Source of the DNA: JANQRZ01 sp965215165
GTDB lineage: Bacteria > Bacteroidota > Rhodothermia > Rhodothermales > JANQRZ01
DNA length: 64,000 nucleotides
Direction: 5' to 3'
Assembly: GCA_965215165.1 (NCBI GenBank)
Contig: CBDCCX010000006.1
Coordinates: 3,286,001-3,350,000 of the forward strand
The notes beneath the pieces are model-generated. The model ran no database searches and was not told the origin of the DNA. It saw only the letters and a program-made list of their open reading frames with translations. Of the stretch, positions 55,977 through 63,985 are shown piece after piece; position 1 is the first letter of the stretch, and every line of letters begins with the position of its first letter. The position numbers were made by a program, and so were the translations under genes.

Positions 55977-57221
55977 CTACTGCACCACGGGCACATTCGT
56001 CGCCATGCTGTCGAGGCCCGTCCGTATCCAATCGGTCAGCGACGTGGTGTCGACGCTCACGCCGTAGAGGTTGTTGGTTTGCACAGCGGTATGATCGCTG
56101 CCCCCGGCGTAGAAGGTGCCCACGTTCGGGGGAAAGACGTCGCGGAGGCTGAAGAGCGCATCTTCGTAGGCCTGGGCGTCGACCCGGTTGCGGATCGGGA
56201 TGTCCGTGCAGACCGGGTCGGGCGTGGTGCAGGAGGCGTTGTCGTTGCAGAAGATGCCTCGGATCCCGCAGTCCGCCGTGAACGAGAAGAGGCCGAAGAA
56301 GCGGTCCGGGTTGGTCTCCGCGTAGTGCGGGAGGATGTTCTCCAGCCCGTCCCCGTTCGGCTGGGCGCAGTCGAGGCACCCGTCTGGGATGACGCTCGGG
56401 AAGATGGCGCGGCTGTCGAGGTTCCAGAGGTCGCGCCAGAACTGCTGAAGCTCGGGGGCCAGGACGCTGTCGGGCTCGAGGAACGGCCCGGAGTCCCCGA
56501 GGTAGTGCACCGGGGCCGGCGCGAGGCGGTCGGCGACCAAGCCGTAGGTGAAGACGGTTCCGAATGCCCCCGCGCTCGTCCCGGTGAGCACGACGCTGTC
56601 GACCGCCGTCGCCCCGCGCGCGGCGATGAAGTCGAGGAGGATGTCCATGTTGCGGTAGCCGACGAAGTCCTGCTCGCCTTCTATGTTGGGGACGCTCACG
56701 CCCGTCGTGTCGCCGCCGTGGTAATCGCCAGTGCAGTAGGGGACGAAGACGACCGTCCAATCCAGAAACGGGTTCTCCGGGTTGTCCGGCGAGAAGATGC
56801 CCGAGGTGCCGTTGCGGCTGGTGGTCGCGTTGACGAAATCGTTGTAGAAGGCGGTCTCAGAAGCACTGGAAGGGGTGAAGGCGCAGTTCGGACCGAAGCA
56901 GCCGCCGCCGCCCTGGAGGTAGATCAGCAGGTTGTTCTTGGCACCGGGCCGGAACCCGAAGCCGGTGGCGGAGCCGTTGCGGCACCGCATCCCGATGTCG
57001 CGGGGTGCGCCCGGCACGGGGCTTGATCCCCGGGGGCCGGCCCACCGCCATCGCCCGGCCCGGACGCCGGCAAACAGGTCGGAGTCGCTGAACTCTATGC
57101 TAGGCTCCTCTAGCTCTCCGGTGACGGTAGATGAATCGCAGGCGGCGAGGACGAAGATGAGACTGAGGACGAGGTAAAGAAAGAGGTGGCGCGTGGGATT
57201 GGGGACCATACGGGGGATCAT
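55977..57221 (-). CDS. Pectinacetylesterase-family lipoprotein
   Basis: The 414-residue protein has a lipoprotein signal (LSLIFVLAACDSS). LLIYLQGGGGCFGPNCAFTP is the oxyanion region, FVPYCTGDYHGGD the family block, VVLTGTSAGAFGTVFTYGLV the nucleophile motif, and GSDHTAVQ near the C-terminus provides the His. Six or more cysteines suggest disulfides. It belongs to the alpha/beta-hydrolase family of plant pectin acetylesterases and Notum, which remove acetyl or acyl groups from extracellular substrates. It is tandem with a damaged paralogue. An extra cysteine-rich loop (FCNDNASCTTPDPVCTDIPI) is absent from the paralogue. Confidence 0.85.
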   Translation of the reverse strand: MIPRMVPNPTRHLFLYLVLSLIFVLAACDSSTVTGELEEPSIEFSDSDLFAGVRAGRWRWAGPRGSSPVPGAPRDIGMRCRNGSATGFGFRPGAKNNLLIYLQGGGGCFGPNCAFTPSSASETAFYNDFVNATTSRNGTSGIFSPDNPENPFLDWTVVFVPYCTGDYHGGDTTGVSVPNIEGEQDFVGYRNMDILLDFIAARGATAVDSVVLTGTSAGAFGTVFTYGLVADRLAPAPVHYLGDSGPFLEPDSVLAPELQQFWRDLWNLDSRAIFPSVIPDGCLDCAQPNGDGLENILPHYAETNPDRFFGLFSFTADCGIRGIFCNDNASCTTPDPVCTDIPIRNRVDAQAYEDALFSLRDVFPPNVGTFYAGGSDHTAVQTNNLYGVSVDTTSLTDWIRTGLDSMATNVPVVQ

Positions 57222-57447
57222 TAGGACGGAGGCGTGGAGGAAAGGGGGCCTAACATAAATCCAACCTCAGCCTTTTCAAATATTCCGCCTCCGGCCCCGG
57301 CAGTTCTTCACATTTCAAAACCGTCTCAGAGGCATCCCCCCGAGGGCCAGCTATAGCCGTTTTCGGCACGGGCTGCGGCTCGAACAGGCCGCCCCCGATT
57401 GCGCCTCATCGCGGCACCGTCGCGCTGTAGCGGGGTACCTTACTCTC

Positions 57448-59130
57448 ATGCAGTACTGGATCTGGTCCATCCGCCCCGAGCACTACCCGGCGTTCGTTCG
57501 CACGGGCACGTTTGCCGTGCGGCGCGTGGGGCGAAAGGCCGTGCAAGCAGTCCGTCCTGGGGACCGGATCGTGGCGTACCTCTCGGGCCGGCGCGTCGTG
57601 GCCGGGTTGTTCGAGGCGACGGGGGCGGCGTTCGAGGACGCGACGGCGATCGTCCCCGGCGGGGCTTACCGGCACCGCGTCCGCGTTCGGCCGCTCGCCA
57701 CTCTCAACGAGGAGGTGTGGGTCGGGTACGACGCCTTCGCCGGCAAGCTCGCCGTGCTGGACGAGTACGCCGGTTTCGGCGAGCCCGACAAGCAGTTCCG
57801 GGCCGTCGTGCAGCGCGTCGTCCATCCGCTGCCGCCGGTCGATGGGAAGGTGCTGGAGTTCCTCATCCGTGCCCGGGAGGGGACCGATGCCGAGGCGGTA
57901 ATGGCGGCCTACGAGCGGCTGCGTCAGCACGGCGACGAAGACCGGCCGCCGGTCCTCCGCGAGCCGCAAGCCGCTTACCGGGCTCCGAGCCTGGACGGCT
58001 GGGACCGCGCCGCCGCGCTCGAGCGCCTGACCGAGACGGTCGAGGCGCGCGGGTTCGTCTACCAGCCGTGGCAGGTCGCGGCCTACGTGACGGCGCTTCG
58101 GACCAAGCCGTTCGTGCTGCTGGCCGGCGTCACCGGCGTCGGCAAGTCGCGCCTGCCCGTGCTCGTCGCCGAGGCGACCGGCGGGGCGGCCCACCTCCTC
58201 CCGGTCCGCCCCGACTGGACCGACAGCGCCGAGGTGCTCGGCTACACCGATCTGCAAGGCACCTTTCGGCCGGGGGCGCTCTTGACCGCCGCGCGGCGCG
58301 CCGCCGATGCGCCGGAGCGCTACGCCGTCGCGGTGCTCGACGAGATGAACCTGGCGCGGCCGGAGCACTACCTCGCCGAGGTGCTGAGCCGGATCGAGGG
58401 CCGCCGCCCGGCGGACGGCGGTGGGTTCGAGAGCGCGCCGCTCGTCCCGGCGCGGCCGGAGCGCCTGCCGCCGAACCTCGGCCTCGTCGGGACGGTGAAC
58501 ATGGACGAGAGCGCCTTCGGGTTCAGCCGCAAGGTGCTCGACCGGGCGTTCACGCTGGAGCTGTCGGACGTAGACCTCGGGACCTGGCACGCCGCGTCGG
58601 CCGATGGGGGCGAGTCGGGGCCGTGGCCCGTGGCGGCGTGGTGGCCGCGCGCCGCGACGCTGGGCGGACTGAGCGAGCTAGGCGAGGCCGAGGCGGCAGC
58701 GGTCAACCGTGTCGTCCGGCTTCTGACCGAGGCCGATGCGCTCCTCGCCCCGGCCGGTCTGGGGATCGGCTACCGGCTGCGCGACGAAGCCGCGCTCTTC
58801 GTCCTCCACGCCGCCGAGACGCCGGCCGCGTTCCGCACGCGCGACGGGGTGCCGCTGGACCCGCTGGACCTCGCCCTGTTCATGAAGCTGCTGCCGCGCA
58901 TCGCAGGCGGAAACCGGAGCGTCCGCCGCGCCCTCCTCGCCCTCCTCGGCTGGGCTGCGGAGGGCACGGCTTACCGCTCAGAGGACGACGCCCGCGACGC
59001 CGTGGCGACGTGGGAGCAGCGCGGACGCCCATCTGCGCTCGCCGAGGCCCGCTTCCCGCGCACCGCCGGCCGCCTCGCCCTGATGACCGACCGCCTGCTC
59101 GCGGATGGCTTTGCCTCGTTCTGGGAGTGA
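57448..59130 (+). CDS. McrB-like AAA+ NTPase with N-terminal EVE domain
   Basis: Residues 1-125 match the EVE/PUA fold that reads modified bases: MQYWIWSIRPEHYPAFVRTG, VRPGDRIVAYLSGRRVVAGL and EEVWVGYDAFAGKLAVLD. After a linker, the McrB AAA+ domain has Walker A GVTGVGKSRL (227-236), Walker B AVAVLDEMNLARPEHYL (294-310) and the McrB signature GTVNMDESAFGFSRKVLDRA (348-367). McrB proteins use GTP to translocate and drive the McrC nuclease. With the DUF2357/PD-(D/E)XK gene 144 bases downstream it forms a predicted modification-dependent restriction system. ATG at 57448 starts the EVE domain directly. Confidence 0.92.
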   Translation: MQYWIWSIRPEHYPAFVRTGTFAVRRVGRKAVQAVRPGDRIVAYLSGRRVVAGLFEATGAAFEDATAIVPGGAYRHRVRVRPLATLNEEVWVGYDAFAGKLAVLDEYAGFGEPDKQFRAVVQRVVHPLPPVDGKVLEFLIRAREGTDAEAVMAAYERLRQHGDEDRPPVLREPQAAYRAPSLDGWDRAAALERLTETVEARGFVYQPWQVAAYVTALRTKPFVLLAGVTGVGKSRLPVLVAEATGGAAHLLPVRPDWTDSAEVLGYTDLQGTFRPGALLTAARRAADAPERYAVAVLDEMNLARPEHYLAEVLSRIEGRRPADGGGFESAPLVPARPERLPPNLGLVGTVNMDESAFGFSRKVLDRAFTLELSDVDLGTWHAASADGGESGPWPVAAWWPRAATLGGLSELGEAEAAAVNRVVRLLTEADALLAPAGLGIGYRLRDEAALFVLHAAETPAAFRTRDGVPLDPLDLALFMKLLPRIAGGNRSVRRALLALLGWAAEGTAYRSEDDARDAVATWEQRGRPSALAEARFPRTAGRLALMTDRLLADGFASFWE

Positions 59131-59138
59131 CGCGGAAG

Positions 59139-59196
59139 GAATGGAGGGAATGGAGGGAATGGAGGGAATGGAGGGAATGGAGGGAATGGAGGGAAT
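59139..59196 (+). repeat. 9-bp microsatellite (GAATGGAGG) between mcrB and mcrC
   Basis: Six perfect head-to-tail copies of GAATGGAGG (59139-59192) and a partial seventh lie eight bases after the mcrB stop. It grades into the AAAGAAAACCC of the shared leader module before mcrC. Copy-number change would alter the spacing of whatever signal lies there. Confidence 0.9.
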
Positions 59197-59274
59197 CAAA
59201 GAAAACCCAGAAAGGTAGCCCCGCTGTCGCGATTCGGACCGCATCTGCTTCCTGCTCACCGCGCCCCCGTCGTC
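59193..59274 (+). promoter_or_regulatory. Shared leader module before the McrC-like gene
   Basis: GAATCAAAGAAAACCCAGAA, AGGTAGCCCCGCTGTCGCG and CTGCTTCCTGCTCACC lead to the ATG at 59275. It aligns with the leaders before 40184, 49407 and 50431. Confidence 0.4.
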
Positions 59275-60933
59275 ATGCTCTTCTCCATCGCCACGGACCG
59301 GGTGCGGCTCGTGTGGAGCGGGCCGCCCGCGCTGCCGGACGCGACGGCTCCGCCCGGTCGCCTCACGGTGGAGACGCTGCGCGCGGGGGCCGCAGCCCAG
59401 GTCGAGGGTGGTCTCTCGCTGCGGCTGGCCGAGCAGACGCGCTACCACGTCTTTGTGACGAGCGGAACGGGAGAGCCGGTCGAGCTCCGCCACCGCGATC
59501 CGGTGGTGCTGGGCGGACTGCGGTACGAGGACGAGGGGCGCATCGCGGCTGGACCGGTAGACTTCGGCGGGCAGGTGGGGCAGAGCCGGTTCGCGGTCGC
59601 CGTCGGAGGCGTGGAAGAGCTCGCCTTCGAGGTGGAGGTGGGTCCGACGAAGCTGTCGCACGGCGAGGTGGAGCGGATGCGAGCGGAGATCGACGAGGCA
59701 CTCGCCGGGCTGGGCTTCGAGTACCTCCGCGCGACGCAGACGGCGGCGGCCGAGGGCACGTCGGTGCCGGGCCGGGCGACGTGGCTGACGCTCCTGCGGC
59801 GCGCTCTCCCCAACCTCGAGGCCGCCCTTCGGCACGTCGCCGCTCGCCCGCACCGGGACCTGAGGCGCGAGGCGTCGCCGGTTCGCGCCGAGCGCGTGCA
59901 GCGCCCCGATGCCTCGGTGCTGCGGGCCGTCCGGCTCGGGCGCGGGAGCGGGAGCGGGCAGCGGTTGCACGACGGCTACCCGGTTCGCTCTGTGCTCCCG
60001 ACCCGCCGCGCCGACCTTACGCTAGACACGCCGGAGCACCGCTGGCTCCGCGCCCGCCTCGCCGCCGCGCAGCGCGCTCTCGCCAGGCTCCACGCCGACG
60101 AGTCGGGGCGATCTCCCTCGTCCCGCCGCCTCCGCCTCTTGGCGGATCTGACCAACGCGGAGGACCGCCTCGGCCAGTTGCTTCGCCTCGGTCCGCTCGC
60201 GGCTGCCCGGCTCGGCGCGCCTCCTCTGCCGACGCCTCGGCTCGTCACGGCACCGGGCTATGCGGAGGCGTACACGGCGTGCCGGGTGCTCGAGCTCAGC
60301 CTCGTCCTCGCCGACGGGCCGGTCCCGCACGCGACAAAAGACCTCGGTCTGCTCTACGAGCTGTGGAGCTACCTCACGGTCGTCCGCACCGTCGCCGACC
60401 TCGTCGGACAGCCCGTGCCGGCCGCCGCGTTTTTCCGGGCCGAGCACCGGGGCGTCCGGCTGCTGCTGCGGCGCGGGCGGCGGCACGGGGTCGCGTTCGA
60501 GAGCGAGGGGCGAACGGTCCGGCTGGCTTACAACCCGCGCTTCTCCGCCCGCGCCGGCCTGCTGGCGCAACGCCCGGACATTCTGCTGACGGTCGAGGCG
60601 GCGAGGCAGAGGCAGCGCTACGTGCTCGACGCCAAGTACCGCCGCGATGACCGGCCCGGCTACGCCCGGCGCTTCGGGGCACCCGGCCCACCAGAGGAGG
60701 CCCTGGGCGCGCTGCACCGCTACCGCGACGCCATCGTCGGGAGCAGCGGCGAGCGGACCATCGCCGAGGCCGTGGCCCTCTACCCGTTTGGTGCCGACGA
60801 GGGCTTCGCCGAGAGTCGGCTGTGGACCTCCACCGAGCGGATCGGCGTCGGAGCCGTGCCCCTGGTGCCGGGGGCGACGGGCTGGCTGGAGCGGTGGCTG
60901 CGGCGTGTGCTTGGCGAGCAGGCTGAGGGGTAG
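59275..60933 (+). CDS. McrC-like protein: DUF2357 plus PD-(D/E)XK nuclease
   Basis: At 552 residues, the middle (about 115-320) fits DUF2357 (FEVEVGPTKLSHGEVERMRA, LTLDTPEHRWLRARLAAAQR). The C-terminal half is a PD-(D/E)XK nuclease: E362 in LYELWSYLTVVR, D435 in AQRPDILLTVEA, and D452-x-K454 in YVLDAKYRRD, all expected catalytic residues. It is the cutting partner of the EVE-McrB upstream. The N-terminal strands (residues 1-110) may form the McrC finger that stimulates McrB. It belongs to the DUF2357/CoCoNuT-like class, not the short E. coli McrC type. Confidence 0.88.
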   Translation: MLFSIATDRVRLVWSGPPALPDATAPPGRLTVETLRAGAAAQVEGGLSLRLAEQTRYHVFVTSGTGEPVELRHRDPVVLGGLRYEDEGRIAAGPVDFGGQVGQSRFAVAVGGVEELAFEVEVGPTKLSHGEVERMRAEIDEALAGLGFEYLRATQTAAAEGTSVPGRATWLTLLRRALPNLEAALRHVAARPHRDLRREASPVRAERVQRPDASVLRAVRLGRGSGSGQRLHDGYPVRSVLPTRRADLTLDTPEHRWLRARLAAAQRALARLHADESGRSPSSRRLRLLADLTNAEDRLGQLLRLGPLAAARLGAPPLPTPRLVTAPGYAEAYTACRVLELSLVLADGPVPHATKDLGLLYELWSYLTVVRTVADLVGQPVPAAAFFRAEHRGVRLLLRRGRRHGVAFESEGRTVRLAYNPRFSARAGLLAQRPDILLTVEAARQRQRYVLDAKYRRDDRPGYARRFGAPGPPEEALGALHRYRDAIVGSSGERTIAEAVALYPFGADEGFAESRLWTSTERIGVGAVPLVPGATGWLERWLRRVLGEQAEG

Positions 60934-61270
60934 GATTCACTCGGGTCGGCGCTGCCAACTAGACCGACCGGAACCGACTTCGCCTGGTCACATTTCTGCT
61001 TACAAAAAACTTGATATGTATTTGGCACTGGCACATCCATTGTTTTATCTTGTCGTTAGCATCCCCGCCGGAGTTAGACGCTCAACTCTGTTAACATTAT
61101 AGAATACAACACGCTCCAGGCTGAGGTAGCGTACGAGAGGGCGACCACGGTGGGTCACTTCCCTATCTAGCGTCTAGAGGTCCGCGAGGCGTCAATCCGA
61201 CCGCTCCCGCCATCAGTTCGCCGCTGTCCCCCCTGCCGCCGCCTTCTGCATCGGAGCGCTGCCCGTTGTA
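60934..61270. other. AT-rich intergenic patch after mcrC
   Basis: This 337-base gap is much more AT-rich than its flanks between about 60985 and 61110 (runs such as TTACAAAAAACTTGATATGT and GTTAACATTATAGAATACAA). A 28-codon hydrophobic frame starts at ATG 61017 (MYLALAHPLFYLVVSIPAGV..) and may be chance or a relic. TTAGAC-N17-TTATAG near 61070-61100 could be a promoter for the next gene. No repeat or tRNA seen. Confidence 0.5.
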
Positions 61271-62023
61271 GTGCTGGCTGCGTACACCCTGCTGCTGGTC
61301 GCCCCGCAGACCAGGGAGCACGCGCTCTGGCTCGGACGAGAGAACCACCCGGTAGAGTTGGTGACCTTTGCCGCGCTTCTCGTCGGGAGTGTCTGGGCGA
61401 TGGTGCTCGCTTGGGCGTGGTACAAAGAGGCGGCTCCTCGTCTACAGGTCGTCCTGATGGCGCTCTTTGGGATCGGGCTGGGCGTCGTGGCGATGGAAGA
61501 GATCGCGTGGGGACAGGAGTTCTTCCACTTTGCGACCCCGGAGGGACTCCGCGACATCAACCTCCAGGGGCAGACCACGCTGCACAACATCAAGGGTTTT
61601 CACGGGCACGCGAGGCTCCTGTACATCGTCTTCGGTCTCGGGGGCCTAGCCGCGTACCTCCCCCGTGCGCTCGACCTTGACCTGCCTTCGCTCAGAGCGC
61701 TCACCCCCTCTCGGCTCGTCGCGCCCTACTTCGTGACGATCGCGCTCTCCGGGCTCGCCAAGCTCTACATCCAAGGGCCAAGTGCGCCCCTGACGTACCG
61801 GCATTGGTTCCGGGAAACCTCGGAGGTGATCGAGATGCTCATTGGGCTGGCGGGGCTTCTCTACGTGGCGACCCAGTGGTACGCGGTCCGCGCTGACCAG
61901 AAAGCGACGGCTCCTCCTCCGCCTGAGGGTCCAGACGAGAGGGGAGGGCGGCGCGTGCGCGGTCACGACTTCTACCTCGCAGAGCGCGCAGAGGCGGACC
62001 GGCCCTCGGCAGTCGCACCATAG
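61271..62023 (+). CDS. Multi-pass membrane protein of unknown function
   Basis: The 250-residue protein has about six hydrophobic segments, with a charged pattern AMEEIAWGQEFFHFATPEGL plus QTTLHNIKGFHGHARLLYIV between helices 3 and 4. The EE..WGQ..F and LHN residues could line an active site; I have seen similar motifs in unassigned membrane families. GTG at 61271 falls inside the first helix: in-frame codons upstream (PAAAFCIGALPVVV) extend it to a stop at 61175 without any ATG, GTG or TTG, so the true start is unclear or the gene is 5'-trimmed. Confidence 0.7.
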   Translation: MLAAYTLLLVAPQTREHALWLGRENHPVELVTFAALLVGSVWAMVLAWAWYKEAAPRLQVVLMALFGIGLGVVAMEEIAWGQEFFHFATPEGLRDINLQGQTTLHNIKGFHGHARLLYIVFGLGGLAAYLPRALDLDLPSLRALTPSRLVAPYFVTIALSGLAKLYIQGPSAPLTYRHWFRETSEVIEMLIGLAGLLYVATQWYAVRADQKATAPPPPEGPDERGGRRVRGHDFYLAERAEADRPSAVAP

Positions 62024-62053
62024 TCCCAGACCTCACCCCGTGGGGGGACGGAG

Positions 62054-62530
62054 TCAAGGCTCTTGGGCCGGCGGCAGCTCGTCGAGCGGGGCGTCCATCG
62101 GCGGCGAGTAGACCGAGTCGACCGGGCGTGCCACCGGGGCGGGCGTCGGGGCGGGGGTCGCGTCCGAGATGCGGACGAGCAGGAGCGGGTCGCCGGTGCC
62201 GAGCGGGCGGAGCAGGAGCGAGTCGCCGCGCAGGGTCGGCCGCAGCGTCTCGGCGTCGAACTCGGTGCGGATCTGGAGGGTCGAGTCGTCGACGAAGTCG
62301 TAGGCCGCGTTGATCGTCGAGGCCGGGCCGAGGGAGCGGGGGCGGCTGATCTGGAGGGTGCCGTCGCCGCCGAAGATGTAGCGCTGGCCGTTGCGGTTGA
62401 ACGAGCCGGCGTCGCCCGTGACCTCCCACGTGCCGACGAGCGGGGCGTCGTCTGGGGCGGGCGGGTCCTCGGCCGCGCAGGCGGCGAGCAGGAGGAGGAC
62501 GGACGCAGCAGCGAGGGGCAGGCGGTGCAT
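62054..62530 (-). CDS. Predicted lipoprotein with lipocalin-like domain
   Basis: The 158-residue protein has a lipoprotein signal (LAAASVLLLLAACAAED). The segment LVGTWEVTGDAGSFNRNGQR followed by YIFGGDGTLQISRP has the GTW start and strand order of small lipocalin-like (DUF4488/5004-type) lipoproteins of Bacteroidota. The last 40 residues are Pro/Ala-rich and probably disordered. Its 5' region faces the rhomboid gene. Function unknown. Confidence 0.75.
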   Translation of the reverse strand: MHRLPLAAASVLLLLAACAAEDPPAPDDAPLVGTWEVTGDAGSFNRNGQRYIFGGDGTLQISRPRSLGPASTINAAYDFVDDSTLQIRTEFDAETLRPTLRGDSLLLRPLGTGDPLLLVRISDATPAPTPAPVARPVDSVYSPPMDAPLDELPPAQEP

Positions 62531-62613
62531 GGCGGGCAGAAGAGAAACGAACGCGGCGAGGTGGTAAGTTACGCCGCCTCCCCCGTCGGCTCCCGCCCCC
62601 CACCTGGTTCTCT

Positions 62614-63213
62614 ATGCCTGTCGATACGCCCGTCACCCTCGTCCTGCTCGCGGTCAACGTCCTGGTGGCGGCCTACACCTTTTTCTCGGACCCGTCGCTG
62701 CTGGACCGCTGGGCGTTCCGCCCGGTGCGCTTCCTGCAAGGGGAGTACGGCCGCCTCCTCACGGCGGGGTTCGTGCACGTCGGCCTGGCCCACCTGGCGT
62801 TCAACATGATCACGCTCTACTTCTTCGGGCCGCTGATCGAGGGGCTGCTCGGGCCGGTGCGGTTCCTGACGGTGTACTTCGGCTCCGAGATCGCGGCCAA
62901 CCTGATGACGCTCGCCAAGCACAAGGACGACCCGGGCTACTCGGCGGCCGGGGCGAGCGGCGCGATCTCCGGCGTGCTGTTCTCCTTCTGCCTCTTCGCG
63001 CCCCTGGAGCTGATCTACCTGTTCTTCGCCATCCCGATGCCGGCGATCCTGTTCGCGGTGCTCTACGTCGCCGCGTCGGTCTACGCCTCGCAGCAGGGCG
63101 GCGGCCGGATCGCGCACGAGGCGCACCTCGGCGGCGCGCTCGGCGGCCTGGTGCTGACGGTGCTGGTCTACCCCGCCGCGCTCTCGATCTTCCTCCGGCA
63201 GCTCGGGCTGTAG
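62614..63213 (+). CDS. Rhomboid-family intramembrane serine protease
   Basis: A 199-residue six-helix protein. The catalytic Ser is S115 (AAGASGAISG) and the catalytic His H171 (HEAHLGGALGG); H60 and N64 (HVGLAHLAFNM) complete the oxyanion side. These are the GASG and AHxxG hallmarks of active rhomboids. It cleaves transmembrane substrates at the inner membrane. A TAAGTTACG box lies about 40 bases upstream of the ATG. No accessory domain present. Confidence 0.95.
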   Translation: MPVDTPVTLVLLAVNVLVAAYTFFSDPSLLDRWAFRPVRFLQGEYGRLLTAGFVHVGLAHLAFNMITLYFFGPLIEGLLGPVRFLTVYFGSEIAANLMTLAKHKDDPGYSAAGASGAISGVLFSFCLFAPLELIYLFFAIPMPAILFAVLYVAASVYASQQGGGRIAHEAHLGGALGGLVLTVLVYPAALSIFLRQLGL

Positions 63214-63301
63214 GATTGGATGATTGAGTGGATAGTTGTTCGTGGCTCTTGGGCAGAACCGTGGGAGTCAACACCCACCCCTAGCCACTCACAACCGACC
63301 A

Positions 63302-63985
63302 CTAACCACTTGCCCCAAGCGCCTCGGTCAGCGCCGACCAGTCGTCGAACACGAAGACCTCCGGGTGCGCGTCCCCGCGAAACCACGCGACCTGCCAGCC
63401 GGCTGCGAGTCCGCCCTCGACGTCCGAGTGCAGCGAGTCGCCGACGTAGAGAATCTCGCCCGCCGCGACGCCCGCCGCCTCGGTCGCGTGCGCGAAGATT
63501 GCCGGGTGCGGCTTCATCACGCCGACCTCCTCGCTGACGACGACCGCCGCCGCCCGCTCGCGGAGCGCGGGGAACCGGTCGAGTTTGGCGTGCTGCACCT
63601 CGGCGAAGCCGTTCGTCAGGAGGCCGACGGGCAGGCGCTCGGCGATGGCGAGGAAGGCGGCCTCGGCTCCGGGCATCCACGTCCAGCGCTCGGCATAGCG
63701 GTCGAGGTAGGCCGCGCCCAGAGCCGCCGGGTCGAGGTCGAGCGCGAGCGCTTGGCAGAGCCGCTCGAAGCGGAGCCGCTGCACGTCCTCCCGCCCGATC
63801 TCGCCCGCCGCGTACTGCCGCCAGAGCGGCGCGTTGTGCGCGTGGTAGGTCGCCTGCACGACGTCGGCCGCGTGACGCTCGAAGCCTGCGAACGCCGCGC
63901 AGCAGTCGGCGAGCGCGGCGCGCTCGGCCGCGCGGTGGTCCAGGAGCGTGTCGTCGAGGTCGAAGTAGACGAAGCGGGGGGACAT
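63302..63985 (-). CDS. HAD-superfamily phosphatase (YjjG-like)
   Basis: The 227-residue protein has HAD motif I YFDLDDTLLD (D9 nucleophile, D11 acid), motif II VGLLTNGFAEVQ, motif III lysine in VMKPHPAIF and motif IV YVGDSLHSDVEG. Its helical C1 cap (residues about 20-90) fits YjjG-type noncanonical pyrimidine nucleotidases. It removes phosphate from small metabolites, probably nucleoside monophosphates. ATG at 63985; the gene is complete at the window's right end. Confidence 0.92.
   Translation of the reverse strand: MSPRFVYFDLDDTLLDHRAAERAALADCCAAFAGFERHAADVVQATYHAHNAPLWRQYAAGEIGREDVQRLRFERLCQALALDLDPAALGAAYLDRYAERWTWMPGAEAAFLAIAERLPVGLLTNGFAEVQHAKLDRFPALRERAAAVVVSEEVGVMKPHPAIFAHATEAAGVAAGEILYVGDSLHSDVEGGLAAGWQVAWFRGDAHPEVFVFDDWSALTEALGASG

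Noticed and set aside
59139..59196. Possible CRISPR-like array
   Set aside because: The 9-base units are directly abutting with no spacers; it is a microsatellite.
57399..60650. Single open frame spanning both mcrB and mcrC on the plus strand
   Set aside because: Its sequence is Arg/Pro/Gly low complexity and it runs through in a third frame; the EVE-McrB and McrC frames carry all motifs.
57448..60933. Interpretation of the AAA+/nuclease pair as a MoxR/VWA-type chaperone locus
   Set aside because: The GTVNMDE..FSRKVLDRA signature and the DUF2357/PD-(D/E)XK partner are McrBC features.
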